NCBI GenBank assembly: GCA_043721315.1
Contig: JAYSQZ010000019.1
Coordinates: 1-64,000, forward strand
DNA from: Elstera sp043721315
Lineage (GTDB): Bacteria > Pseudomonadota > Alphaproteobacteria > Elsterales > Elsteraceae
Reading direction: 5' to 3'
DNA: 64,000 nt
Part shown: in pieces, positions 41,008-49,075 of the stretch
How the letters are laid out: the number at the start of each line of letters is the position of its first letter
Numbering within the stretch: position 1 is the first letter of the stretch
Notes under the pieces: generated by a model
Seen by the model: the letters and a program-made list of their open reading frames with translations, nothing else
What the model was told of the DNA's origin: nothing
Database searches by the model: none
Program-made: the position numbers and the translations under genes

Positions 41008-41751
41008 TTATTCTTGCGCAGCTTTCTGCATGGCGGTGATAACCGCTTTTGCTGCCGATGAAGGCTCACCTTTGGTCACGAGCGATAGGTTCTGGACAAG
41101 CTTTTTAGGAATTGTCAAAGGCTTTACAGAAGCATCGAGTGTTTTCAAAGACACCAGCCCCAACGCCCCAGGAATTTGGGCAGTAACCTTTGTTACCTGA
41201 AGCGCCCCTGGCAATTCCCGCAGAGTTGCCCCTAAGTCTGTTTTCGATAAAAGTTCGGTTTCAACAATCGTGCGGATGCCGCCGCCCTTTTGCTCGGAAA
41301 CGACAATAACAGGCACTGCGGCTCCGCCAACATCTGCCCAACTTTTCGCTGTTCCCTTCAGCACCTGCACCATCTGCTCTACGGTGAGCGATGCCAGCGG
41401 ATTGCTGGGATGCACCGCGAAGGCGATTTCGGTTGGGGCAAGCGGATGCTCCTTATAATCGGCAGGGGACAGGGCCGTTCCGGTTTGGCTCATCGCTACC
41501 AAAATATCGGCCAGGGCGGTGGAAATCATCGCGATATCGGCCTTCCCGGCCGCAAGATCCGCCACGCCCCTTTGGGAGCCATTGCCGACGATGGTTAACT
41601 TCTGCCCAGATTCTTGCTCGATTGTCGTTTTCGATGTGTCGAGAACGAGCTTGATCACCGTTGTCGAACCGTTGAGCGCTATCCCTTGTGCAGAAAGCGG
41701 CCCAGCGAGGGCCAGCAAAGGCAAGAGAACGCAAGATATCGGCATCTTCAT
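41008..41751 (-). CDS. PstS-like periplasmic substrate-binding protein
   Basis: A 247-residue exported binding protein. The ATG at 41751 has GAGG nine bases upstream; MKMPISCVLLPLLALAGPLS is the signal peptide. The mature start IALNGSTTVIKLV, then VGNGSQRGVADLAAGKADIA and VVSEQKGGGIRTIVETEL match phosphate-type (PstS-like) binding proteins. No ABC transporter gene is near; instead it precedes the chemoreceptor by 15 bases. It may therefore present an anion ligand to the receptor rather than feed a transporter. Confidence 0.8.
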   Translation of the reverse strand: MKMPISCVLLPLLALAGPLSAQGIALNGSTTVIKLVLDTSKTTIEQESGQKLTIVGNGSQRGVADLAAGKADIAMISTALADILVAMSQTGTALSPADYKEHPLAPTEIAFAVHPSNPLASLTVEQMVQVLKGTAKSWADVGGAAVPVIVVSEQKGGGIRTIVETELLSKTDLGATLRELPGALQVTKVTAQIPGALGLVSLKTLDASVKPLTIPKKLVQNLSLVTKGEPSSAAKAVITAMQKAAQE

Positions 41752-42237
41752 AAGATAATTCCTCAAGGCATTAGATTACGCTTAATTTCTTAAACCATCT
41801 GTATCAATAAAATATCTAATGCCGCATTAATTTTTTTTATCCTCTCTCAAAAATAAATCTGTTGAATCTCCATCCCCTAGCCAGGGATTTTTTATTTATT
41901 ATATTTGTCGCAAATAATTCATCTAAATAACATTCATGCTATGAGGTGCGATCTTAAGCGAATGGAGTGTGCTCTAAAAAAATAATATGCGCTTTTAATC
42001 ATAATGAACGATTAAAAAATTCAACCGGAAATCTATTTATATTTTCTACATATGGTTTTTAGAGATTTTTTTGATTTTTAATCATACTCGGCTTTGAACG
42101 TAGCCATTCACTCGCCCCATAGTTTTATTATTATACTTAGTGCGAGGAGGCGCTGGCGCGGCTGTTCGCCCTCAACCAAGCCCGCGCCCCGAAAGCCTAG
42201 CCCTTTCGCACGGTTGTTGGCAGGTTAAGCGATTGAC
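41752..42237. other. AT-rich gap without a recognisable gene
   Basis: About 490 bases. The first 370 or so are very AT-rich and contain the inverted repeat TTTTAATC/GATTAAAA (41993-42000 with 42010-42017). At 41951-41976 there is a stretch ending GTGCTCTAA that resembles a decayed copy of the repeat seen at 2836 and 29227. From about 42140 the composition returns to GC-rich. I see no convincing coding region; promoters for the binding protein gene should lie at its left end. Confidence 0.6.
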
Positions 42238-42282
42238 GCCGCTGCCGGTTACGCCGCTGTCGGTTACGCCCCTGCCGGGGCG
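42238..42282. repeat. 15-base tandem repeat at the 3' end of the orphan higA
   Basis: Three units starting at 42238, 42253 and 42268. The first two differ at one base (GCCGCTGCCGGTTAC and GCCGCTGTCGGTTAC) and the third is degenerate. The unit contains the stop codon of the minus-strand higA, so copy changes would not alter the protein much. Confidence 0.6.
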
Positions 42283-42575
42283 AGCGGTTTTGCCCGGTCG
42301 ATGCGCGCGCGCTCTTCCGGGGAATTCAGTGCGCGCCATAGGTCGGTACGGCGCTGCATATTCAACCAAAAATCCGCACTGTTTCCGAAAACGCGCGCCA
42401 GGATCAGCGCCGTTGCTGCCGTAACGCTGCGGCGATCCTTACATAACTCATTCACATGCTTACGGGGCAGGCCCGTCGCTTCCGCCAAGGCGGTTTGGGT
42501 AAGGCCGAGCGGCTGGATAAACTCCTCCACTAAGATTTCGCCGACAGATGCCGGTTTGCGCGCTGTCATCAGCAT
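42264..42575 (-). CDS. HigA-type antitoxin without an adjacent toxin
   Basis: A 103-residue XRE protein of the HigA family. GATGAGG six bases ahead of the ATG at 42575 supports the start. The sequence ASVGEILVEEFIQPLGLTQT, the helix-turn-helix ALAEATGLPRKHVNELCKD and ALILARVFGNSADFWLNMQ are diagnostic. A HigB gene is expected directly upstream, but the Asd-like gene is there instead, 47 bases away; none is seen downstream. It may be a survivor of a broken module or a stand-alone repressor. Confidence 0.88.
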   Translation of the reverse strand: MLMTARKPASVGEILVEEFIQPLGLTQTALAEATGLPRKHVNELCKDRRSVTAATALILARVFGNSADFWLNMQRRTDLWRALNSPEERARIDRAKPLAPAGA

Positions 42576-42622
42576 GGAATGCCTCATCTATAACTGTGAT
42601 TGTCGAGATAAAGGGCCGCAAG

Positions 42623-43642
42623 CTACTTCTTACCCTTCGCCTTCAGCAAGCCTTCCAAAATCTGCACCGCGTTCAGCCCGCCGCCTTTGCGGGTATTATC
42701 GGTGACGCACCAAAAGCTGATGCCGTGGGGGACGGTTTTGTCGTCGCGGACGCGGGAGAGGAACACGAGATCGTCGCCCGCCGATTCAACGGGCGTCACA
42801 TAGCCTTCGGTCGCGCGATGATCGACAACCGACAGGCCGGGGGTTTTGCGCCAGAGGTCGCGGGCGGCGGTGGCTGTTAAAGCGCTCTCGAACTCTACCG
42901 TCACGGCGGCGGCTTGGCCGATGAACACGGGGACGCGCACGCAGGTTGCGGTCAGCATAATATCCGGCCCCACCAGCTTGCGAATTTCGCCTGCCAGCGC
43001 GGCTTCGTCGGTCGTGTAGCCATCGCCCTGGAAATCGCCGATTTGCGGAATGACGTTGAAGGCGATTTGCTTGGGAAAATGCTCTTTAGTCGGTAGATCG
43101 TTTACATACACGCCGCGCGTTTGGCTAAAAAGTTCATCCATCGCCAGCCGCCCCGCGCCGGAGACGGGCTGATAGGACGAGACCACGACGCGCTTGATCG
43201 GCACCTGATCTTGCAGCGGCTTGAGCGCGCAGGCGATGAGAATGGCGAGGGCGGAGGGGGTTGCGACGATATTCTTCTTCATCTGGCCCAAGGCGGCATC
43301 ATTCACCCCCGGCACGACCAGCGGCACCCCCGGCTCTAGCCGGAACGCATCGGAGCAGTCGATAACAATGGCACCTGCGTCTAGCGCCTTCTTGGCCTCT
43401 TTGGCCGCCGCCCGCCCTTCGATAGCGAAAAAAGCGTGGGTGATGCCTTTGAAATCGAAACCGCTTAAGGCTTGCACGGTCAGGTCATCATCCTCGCCGA
43501 AGGAAACCTGACTGCCGACCGAGCGATCCGAGGCAATCGCCACCACCGCATCCGCCGTCACAATATCGGCCTCGCCCAAACAGATTAGAATTTCCCGGCC
43601 CACGGACCCGGTGGCACCGACGACGGCAATTTTCACAGACAT
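42623..43642 (-). CDS. Aspartate-semialdehyde dehydrogenase-like protein lacking catalytic residues
   Basis: A 339-residue Asd-fold protein. The ATG at 43642 has GAGG eight bases upstream and opens MSVKIAVVGATGSVGREIL, the NADP-binding motif. The rest aligns with Asd by eye (VSSYQPVSGAGRLAMDEL, RVPVFIG, GYVTPVESAG, DNTRKGGGLNAVQI). However, the catalytic NPNCST block reads ATPSAL (A131 replaces Cys), and the catalytic His after RVPVFIG is Gln (Q243). Q158 and R236 are kept. It therefore resembles the Usg-type inactive paralogue more than a working enzyme. Automatic annotation would call it asd. Confidence 0.85.
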   Translation of the reverse strand: MSVKIAVVGATGSVGREILICLGEADIVTADAVVAIASDRSVGSQVSFGEDDDLTVQALSGFDFKGITHAFFAIEGRAAAKEAKKALDAGAIVIDCSDAFRLEPGVPLVVPGVNDAALGQMKKNIVATPSALAILIACALKPLQDQVPIKRVVVSSYQPVSGAGRLAMDELFSQTRGVYVNDLPTKEHFPKQIAFNVIPQIGDFQGDGYTTDEAALAGEIRKLVGPDIMLTATCVRVPVFIGQAAAVTVEFESALTATAARDLWRKTPGLSVVDHRATEGYVTPVESAGDDLVFLSRVRDDKTVPHGISFWCVTDNTRKGGGLNAVQILEGLLKAKGKK

Positions 43643-43800
43643 ATTAATTTCCTCGCAGCATCGCTTAAGGGTCACGAGGTAAGCCCGTTGGCAGAGAATT
43701 ACAAGAAGGCTGGTTTTAACCCCTTCTCTCTTGCCCCGCCGTCACCCTATCGCCACACTAAAATCTTATATAAGTAAGGTCCTGGCGTTTCGATTTTAGC

Positions 43801-44397
43801 ATGTGGCCAAAGAAGGGTTCTTCCCCGATGCGTTCAGCTCACGGTATTTTCGTGTTTCTACGGTCTATGGTCGATAATCCCACGCGGATTGGGGCGGTTC
43901 TGCCGTCCTCCTCGGCGCTGGCCCGGATGATGGCCAAGCAAATCCGCCTGTCGCCCGGCGAAGCGATTGTGGAAATCGGCGCGGGAACGGGGGTGGTCAC
44001 AGCGGCGCTCTTGGCCGCCGGCGTGCCGCGCGAGGCGCTGTATGTGGTGGAGCTTGATCCGCGTTTGGCCGACTACCTCCGCAAGCGCTTCCCAGGCGTT
44101 GAAATTTTGCAAGGCGATGCCGCAACTTTGCCCGATCTGCTGCCCGCGCACCGCGTGGGCCGGATTGCCTCGGTCGTTTCCAGCCTGCCCATTCGGCCCA
44201 TGTCGAAAAGTGTGCAGAAGTCGATTGTCGAAGCGGCTTTCACTGTGATGAAGCCGAAGGGCAGCTTTATTCAATATACCTACCCGCCGTTCAGCCCGTT
44301 GCGCGACCCGACGTTGAACATTACCGGCCAGCGCCTTGGGCGCATTTGGTTCAACGTCCCGCCCGCCGCCGTGTGGCGGTTTCAGAAGAACGCCTAG
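43801..44397 (+). CDS. PmtA-like phospholipid N-methyltransferase
   Basis: A 198-residue AdoMet-dependent methyltransferase. FVFLRSMVDNPTRIGAVLPS is the membrane-facing N-terminus usual in Rhodobacter-type PmtA, followed by IVEIGAGTGVVTAALLAAG (AdoMet motif I), VVELDPRLADYLRKRFPG and VVSSLPIRPMS; FIQYTYPP closes the fold. It would convert phosphatidylethanolamine to phosphatidylcholine. rRNA adenine methyltransferases are related, but this length and ending favour PmtA. ATG 43828 with AAGGG upstream is an alternative start. Confidence 0.85.
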   Translation: MWPKKGSSPMRSAHGIFVFLRSMVDNPTRIGAVLPSSSALARMMAKQIRLSPGEAIVEIGAGTGVVTAALLAAGVPREALYVVELDPRLADYLRKRFPGVEILQGDAATLPDLLPAHRVGRIASVVSSLPIRPMSKSVQKSIVEAAFTVMKPKGSFIQYTYPPFSPLRDPTLNITGQRLGRIWFNVPPAAVWRFQKNA

Positions 44398-44426
44398 TTT
44401 TAGGAAGTGGTTTCTGGGAAAGTCTG

Positions 44427-44463
44427 CTGTGGGGGCGGTCGCTTTAGGCCCCATCCCCCACAG
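44427..44463. other. Hairpin downstream of the PmtA-like gene
   Basis: CTGTGGGGG (44427-44435) pairs perfectly with CCCCCACAG (44455-44463) around a 19-base loop. There is no T-run, so it may be a 3' stabiliser or an inefficient terminator in the 193-base gap before the epimerase gene. Confidence 0.5.
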
Positions 44464-44590
44464 AAACGATGACGCAAGATAAGGCGTCTCAGAGATTTCA
44501 GAGTAGCCCACCGGGATTGCCAATTTATTAACGAGGCCGGGAAACAGCGGTGATATTTATGGGACTGAGCGCCCAAAAACGGCAACCCCA

Positions 44591-45556
44591 ATGCAGGTGC
44601 TAATTACCGGCGGCACGGGCTTTCTGGGGCTGTCTTTGGCCGAGCGCTTGGCCCGGAATGGCGTGAGAACCATGCTGTTCGGCATTACCCCGCCCCCGCC
44701 AGACGCGCTTGCCCGGCTCGCCCGTTATCCCGGCCCTATCGTGGCCCTGCCCGGCGATATTCGCGACGAAGCGAAGTTCGGCACCGTGCTGCGGGAGTAT
44801 GGGATTAGCCATATCGTCCATCTCGCTGCCATTTCCGCCGGGGTTGACCGAGAACGGCATGATGCGCGCGAAATTCTCGACGTGGCTATCTTGGGTGCCC
44901 TCAGCGTGCTCAGTGCCGCCCAGCGCCATTTGGTCCGCCGGGTGGTGTTGGTGAGCAGCGCCGCCGTGTTCGGCCCGCTCGCTTTTGCCAGCACCCCGCT
45001 GCGGGAAGACGGGTTCATTCGCCCCGACACCCTTCCCGCTATCGGCAAAGCGGCGCAAGAAGCTATGCTGGAGAGGCTCGCGAGCCTCTCCGGGCTGGAT
45101 GCGGTGGTCGCCCGCCTCAGCGATGTCTTCGGTATTCACGAATATGATACCGGCCACCGCGATGCTTTGTCGCCGCCGTGGCAGTGCTGGCAGGCGGCGC
45201 GCGCGGGTAAGCCCATCTTGCTGCCCCGCCCCGGCCTGAATGATTGGCTGTATGCGCCCGATGCGGCGCTGGCGCTCGAAACCCTGCTGCGCGCGCCGCG
45301 CCTTGCCCATCGGCTCTATCACGTCGGCCCCGGCACGCGCTGGAGCCTGACCGATTGGTGCGCGCGCCTCGCCCAGCGTTATCCGGCGCTCGACTGGTCG
45401 CTGACTGCCGATCCTGCCGCTGAAACGATCATGCTACCCCCGGTTGGCGACCGCGCTCCGCTCGATACCAGCCGCTTTAGGCGCGAAACCGGCTTCCGCC
45501 CGGCCTTCGATCTCGACGCCGCCTTCGCCGATTTCACCGCTACGCTAGAAAGCTAA
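44591..45556 (+). CDS. NAD-dependent epimerase/dehydratase (extended SDR)
   Basis: A 321-residue SDR enzyme. The NAD-binding motif GGTGFLG lies at residues 7-13. HLAAISAGVDRE and SSAAVFGPL mark the core, but the usual YxxxK catalytic pair is not clear: the region reads PDTLPAIGKAAQEAMLERL, with Ile where Tyr is expected and Lys retained. That casts doubt on standard epimerase chemistry. The substrate is unknown. thpR follows six bases downstream and cobB overlaps that, so the three are probably co-transcribed. Confidence 0.78.
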   Translation: MQVLITGGTGFLGLSLAERLARNGVRTMLFGITPPPPDALARLARYPGPIVALPGDIRDEAKFGTVLREYGISHIVHLAAISAGVDRERHDAREILDVAILGALSVLSAAQRHLVRRVVLVSSAAVFGPLAFASTPLREDGFIRPDTLPAIGKAAQEAMLERLASLSGLDAVVARLSDVFGIHEYDTGHRDALSPPWQCWQAARAGKPILLPRPGLNDWLYAPDAALALETLLRAPRLAHRLYHVGPGTRWSLTDWCARLAQRYPALDWSLTADPAAETIMLPPVGDRAPLDTSRFRRETGFRPAFDLDAAFADFTATLES

Positions 45557-45562
45557 CCGCCG

Positions 45563-46123
45563 ATGCTGCGCCTGTTCGTTGCCCTGCCGCTGCCGCCCGA
45601 TACGCGCACTCGGCTTTCGCTGTTGGGGGGCGGCGTGCCCGGCGCGCGCTGGACACCGCCCGACAGCCTGCATCTTACCCTGCGCTTCATCGGCGAGATC
45701 GACGGCGGCGCGGCCCAGGAGTGTGCCGAAGCGCTGGAGAGCGTGCGCGTTCCCCCTTTTGCGCTCACGCTCAGCGGTCTTGAGACCTTCGGTCAGGGGG
45801 AGGCGGCGCGCGTGCTGTGGGTGGGCGTAGAACGGGAACCGGCGCTGCTTGATTTGCGCGAGCGGGTGGAAAGCGCCCTGCGGTTAGCCGGAATCGCCCC
45901 CGACGCCCAAAAATACATCCCCCACATCACGCTCGCCCGGCTGAAAAAACCATCGGTCGGGGCGTTGATGCGCCAGATTGCCGCGCACTCACCCGTGCGA
46001 GTCGGCCCGGTGGCGTTCGACCGTTTCATCCTTTACTCTTCCTGGAGTCACGCCGACGGCCCATTCTACCGGGAGGAAGCGGTGTACCCGTTGGGCGATA
46101 TTGAGGACCAAGACTATGGCTGA
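45563..46123 (+). CDS. thpR: RNA 2',3'-cyclic phosphodiesterase
   Basis: A 186-residue 2H phosphoesterase that opens 2',3'-cyclic phosphates on RNA (LigT/ThpR). The two catalytic HxT motifs are present: HLTLRFIG (H37) and HITLARLK (H121), the expected distance apart. RLFVALPLPPDTR is the typical N-terminus. The gene overlaps the sirtuin gene by eight bases. Confidence 0.93.
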   Translation: MLRLFVALPLPPDTRTRLSLLGGGVPGARWTPPDSLHLTLRFIGEIDGGAAQECAEALESVRVPPFALTLSGLETFGQGEAARVLWVGVEREPALLDLRERVESALRLAGIAPDAQKYIPHITLARLKKPSVGALMRQIAAHSPVRVGPVAFDRFILYSSWSHADGPFYREEAVYPLGDIEDQDYG

Positions 46124-46844
46124 CCTAAGTTTACGCCGGGACGATGCGATTGTTATTCTCACCGGCGCGGGCATCTCGCGGGAAAGCGGCTTGCACACGT
46201 TCCGCGATGTGGGCGGCGTGTGGAGCCAGGTGAAGCTCGAAGATGTGGCCACCCCGGAAGGCTACGCGCGCGACCCGCAACAGGTGCAAGATTTCTATAA
46301 TGCGCGCCGCGCGCAATTGGCCGACCCTGCGATTAACCCCAATGCCGCCCATCTGGCCCTGGCCGCGTTGGAAGCCGAATGGGGCGGTCCGGTGTTCATC
46401 GTTACGCAGAATGTCGATGATCTACACGAACGGGCGGGCAGCCGCGCGATTCTGCACATGCACGGCGAATTGCGCCGCGTGCGCTGTACCGCCTGTGGCG
46501 ATCATCGGGAGATCGACGGCACCATAACTTTGGCGGACGTGTGCCCAAACTGCGGCAGCATCGGCACGCGGCGGCCCGATGTGGTGTGGTTCGGGGAAAT
46601 GCCCTACGGCATGGACCGGATTTATACCGCGCTCGCCGAGTGTGCGTTGTTTCTCTCCATCGGCACCTCCGGCACGGTCTATCCCGCAGCGGGGTTTGTC
46701 GCCGAAGCCCGGTCGCACGGGGCATTCTGCCTGGAATTGAACCTGGAACCCTCTCAGGGCGCAACGATGTTTCATCAGGCCCTCACTGGCCCTGCAACAG
46801 AGTTAGTGCCGCACTTGGTGGCAAAGCTGTTGGGCCGGGGGTGA
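46116..46844 (+). CDS. cobB: NAD-dependent protein deacylase, class III sirtuin
   Basis: Removes acyl groups from lysine with NAD. It has 242 aa. The ATG at 46116 overlaps thpR. GAGISRESGLHTFRD, TQNVDDLHERAG and catalytic H116 in HMHGE are present, with a four-Cys zinc site (C124, C127, C143, C146). The class III pair Y61 and R64 in FYNARR predicts activity on succinyl- and malonyl-lysine as well as acetyl-lysine. The nearby epimerase and thpR genes give no clear common pathway. Confidence 0.93.
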   Translation: MADLSLRRDDAIVILTGAGISRESGLHTFRDVGGVWSQVKLEDVATPEGYARDPQQVQDFYNARRAQLADPAINPNAAHLALAALEAEWGGPVFIVTQNVDDLHERAGSRAILHMHGELRRVRCTACGDHREIDGTITLADVCPNCGSIGTRRPDVVWFGEMPYGMDRIYTALAECALFLSIGTSGTVYPAAGFVAEARSHGAFCLELNLEPSQGATMFHQALTGPATELVPHLVAKLLGRG

Positions 46845-46915
46845 TTTTTCAGCGGATGATTTTTCAGCGCGTCAAACGCACTGGGCGGCGCATCCTGTTT
46901 TCGAAAACGGTGGGC

Positions 46916-48208
46916 CTACCGCCGCCTGAGCTTCCCCCACGCTTGCCGCAGCAGCACCCCATCGCGGGCATTCGGCAGGAAGAGAGTGGCAGGCGATAGA
47001 GATAAATGCCGCCAAGCCAGCGCGCCCAACACCAGCACCTGCGCCCAACGCACGGCAACGACGCTGAAGGCGGCACCGTTCAGGCCGTAAATCGGCAGTA
47101 ATGTCAGAAGAAGGCCAGCGTTTAAGGCCAAGGTTAGCCCTTCGTTGATCGAGAGCGCCAGCGTGCGGTTCCAGGCTTTGAAGGCGAGGGCTTGGAACTC
47201 GCGGATGGTGAGCGGCAAAATGCCCAGGATCAACCAGCGGACTAAATCGCTCGCCTCGGCAAACTCCGCCCCGAAGACGAGCCGCAAGAAGATCGGTGTG
47301 ATCAGCCACAGCACACCGGAGGCTGCGATCATCAGCACGAGCGTGAGGCGTAGATAAAGCCCGATAATCGCGCCCCTTGCCGCAGGGTCGCGTTCGGCAC
47401 ACGCGCGCGGAAAGGCGATCTGCGCGACCGAATAGGCCAGCGTTACTGGAATCTGGCTCACACTGGTCGCGACCACATAGAAGCCTAGGGAGGCGGACGG
47501 CAAATAGGTTTGAATGAGCCATTGGTCAATCCGGCTATTGGCCTGATAGATGAGGCCGGACGCATAAATCCGCCCACCGTAGGCCAACATCTCCTGCGCC
47601 GCGTGCGGTTCCGGCACGATCCCGCCCCATCCCCGGCGCACGAGGACGACCATTGGAATAATCACGGTCGGCAGATGCGCCAGCAGATACGCGCCCGCCA
47701 CGGCCAGCAAACCGCGCTCCCCCAGCAGCCAAAGCCCGCCAATCGCCAGCGGATACCCGAGCGCGAGGCAAATGCGAATGAGGTTCCACAGCCCCAGCAG
47801 CCCTTTACCGCGCAGCATATCTTGAAAAATCAGCCCTAAGATGTGGCAGGGGATCAACCCCAGCAGCAAAAACACCGCCTGAAGCAACTCGGGCTTATTG
47901 GCAGGATAGACGTGCGGGACCACGCCGAACCAGCAGATCAAAAGCGCCACCGCGCTCACGATCAGCCCGCCCCACAGGCCGGTAGCGAAGACCTGCCGGT
48001 CCTTCAGTTTTGCGGTCGCGCTGAAATAGAGCGCGGCATCGTTCAGCCCCAGCAGCAGCATATAGGCCAGCGTTGTCGGCCACAGTTGCGCTGCCGCTAG
48101 GTCGCCACGCCCATCCGGCCCTAACAGCCGCGCCGCCAACACGCCGGAGGCGAAATTCCCGCCTTGCACAAGCACTGTGGTGAGCAATGTCAGCAGAAGA
48201 GTCTTCAT
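46916..48208 (-). CDS. Wzx-like polysaccharide flippase / MATE-fold membrane protein
   Basis: A 430-residue integral membrane protein with about 12-14 hydrophobic segments. The ATG at 48208 opens MKTLLLTLLTTVLVQGGNFA, followed by SGVLAARLLGPDGRGDLAAA, the typical N-terminus of O-antigen/exopolysaccharide flippases. It would move lipid-linked sugar units across the inner membrane. No glycosyltransferases lie nearby, so it seems detached from a polysaccharide cluster. Divergent from the UMP kinase gene by 125 bases. Confidence 0.82.
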   Translation of the reverse strand: MKTLLLTLLTTVLVQGGNFASGVLAARLLGPDGRGDLAAAQLWPTTLAYMLLLGLNDAALYFSATAKLKDRQVFATGLWGGLIVSAVALLICWFGVVPHVYPANKPELLQAVFLLLGLIPCHILGLIFQDMLRGKGLLGLWNLIRICLALGYPLAIGGLWLLGERGLLAVAGAYLLAHLPTVIIPMVVLVRRGWGGIVPEPHAAQEMLAYGGRIYASGLIYQANSRIDQWLIQTYLPSASLGFYVVATSVSQIPVTLAYSVAQIAFPRACAERDPAARGAIIGLYLRLTLVLMIAASGVLWLITPIFLRLVFGAEFAEASDLVRWLILGILPLTIREFQALAFKAWNRTLALSINEGLTLALNAGLLLTLLPIYGLNGAAFSVVAVRWAQVLVLGALAWRHLSLSPATLFLPNARDGVLLRQAWGKLRRR

Positions 48209-48333
48209 GGGCGGGGCGAAACCACTCTGATTGGCCGCAGGACGACAGGAGCACTCAGGTTCCCCTTGCGCGGAACGCGGCGGCAGCGATACTACGCCCG
48301 CGTTCCCAGCCGCTGCAATCAAGGAGTCTCGCA

Positions 48334-49068
48334 ATGACCCGCTACAAACGCCTGATGATCAAACTCAGCGGGGCAGCTATGGGCAGTGGCGGCGGCATTT
48401 TCGATAAAGATGCCATCGAACATATCGTTGCCGAAGTGGTCTCTGCGGTCGAGATTGGCGCGCAGGTTGTCATCACGGTCGGCGGCGGCAATATTTTTCG
48501 CGGCAATATCGCCGAAACCTGGAACATCGAACGCGCCGAAGCCGATAATATGGGGATGCTCGGCACGGTGATTAACGGGGTCATGCTCCGCGCCGCCATC
48601 AACGCCCGCACCGATACCGACGTGCGCGTGATGACCGCGATCCAGATCAATCAAATCGCCGAACCTTATATTCGCCTGCGCGCGGCGCGGCACTTGGAAA
48701 AAGGCTCTATCGTTATCCTCGTCGGCGGTATCGGCCAGCCGTACGTGACGACCGACTATCCCTCGGTCCAGCGCGCGCTGGAGTTGCAGTGCGATGCGAT
48801 GCTGGCGGCAAAGCACGGTGTGGATGGCGTGTACACGGCGGACCCGAAAAAACACACAGACGCGAAACGCTACCGCCGCCTGTCCTACGATGATGTGATT
48901 AGCCAAGACCTGCGCGTGATGGATCAATCGGCCATGCTACTGGCCCGCGACCACCATCTGCCCATCCACCTGTTCAACTTCGATAAGCCGGGCTGCATCA
49001 AGCGCATCTGCTTAGGGGAAGACGTGGGAACGTATGTGGGGCCGGGCGCTGCGCTTGAGTTGGTGTGA
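48334..49068 (+). CDS. UMP kinase (PyrH family), outside its usual operon
   Basis: A 244-residue amino-acid-kinase-fold protein that matches PyrH, which phosphorylates UMP to UDP. AAGGAG precedes the ATG. YKRLMIKLSGAAMGSGGGIF, VVITVGGGNIFRGNIAETW, QPYVTTDYPSVQRALELQCD and FNFDKPGCIKRI are visible. The early loop reads KLSGAAM where most PyrH have KLSGEAL, and TTDYPSVQRAL differs from the usual TTDTAAALRAL. The standard tsf-pyrH-frr context is absent. It could be a second, diverged copy. Confidence 0.8.
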   Translation: MTRYKRLMIKLSGAAMGSGGGIFDKDAIEHIVAEVVSAVEIGAQVVITVGGGNIFRGNIAETWNIERAEADNMGMLGTVINGVMLRAAINARTDTDVRVMTAIQINQIAEPYIRLRAARHLEKGSIVILVGGIGQPYVTTDYPSVQRALELQCDAMLAAKHGVDGVYTADPKKHTDAKRYRRLSYDDVISQDLRVMDQSAMLLARDHHLPIHLFNFDKPGCIKRICLGEDVGTYVGPGAALELV

Positions 49069-49075
49069 GAGCGCT

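Noticed and set aside
44400..44591. 63-residue minus-strand frame between the PmtA-like gene and the epimerase gene
   Set aside because: It covers a hairpin, lacks a ribosome binding site and has no recognisable pattern.
46872..47522. 216-residue minus-strand frame overlapping the flippase gene
   Set aside because: It is out of frame with the flippase, whose membrane helices run through the same bases.
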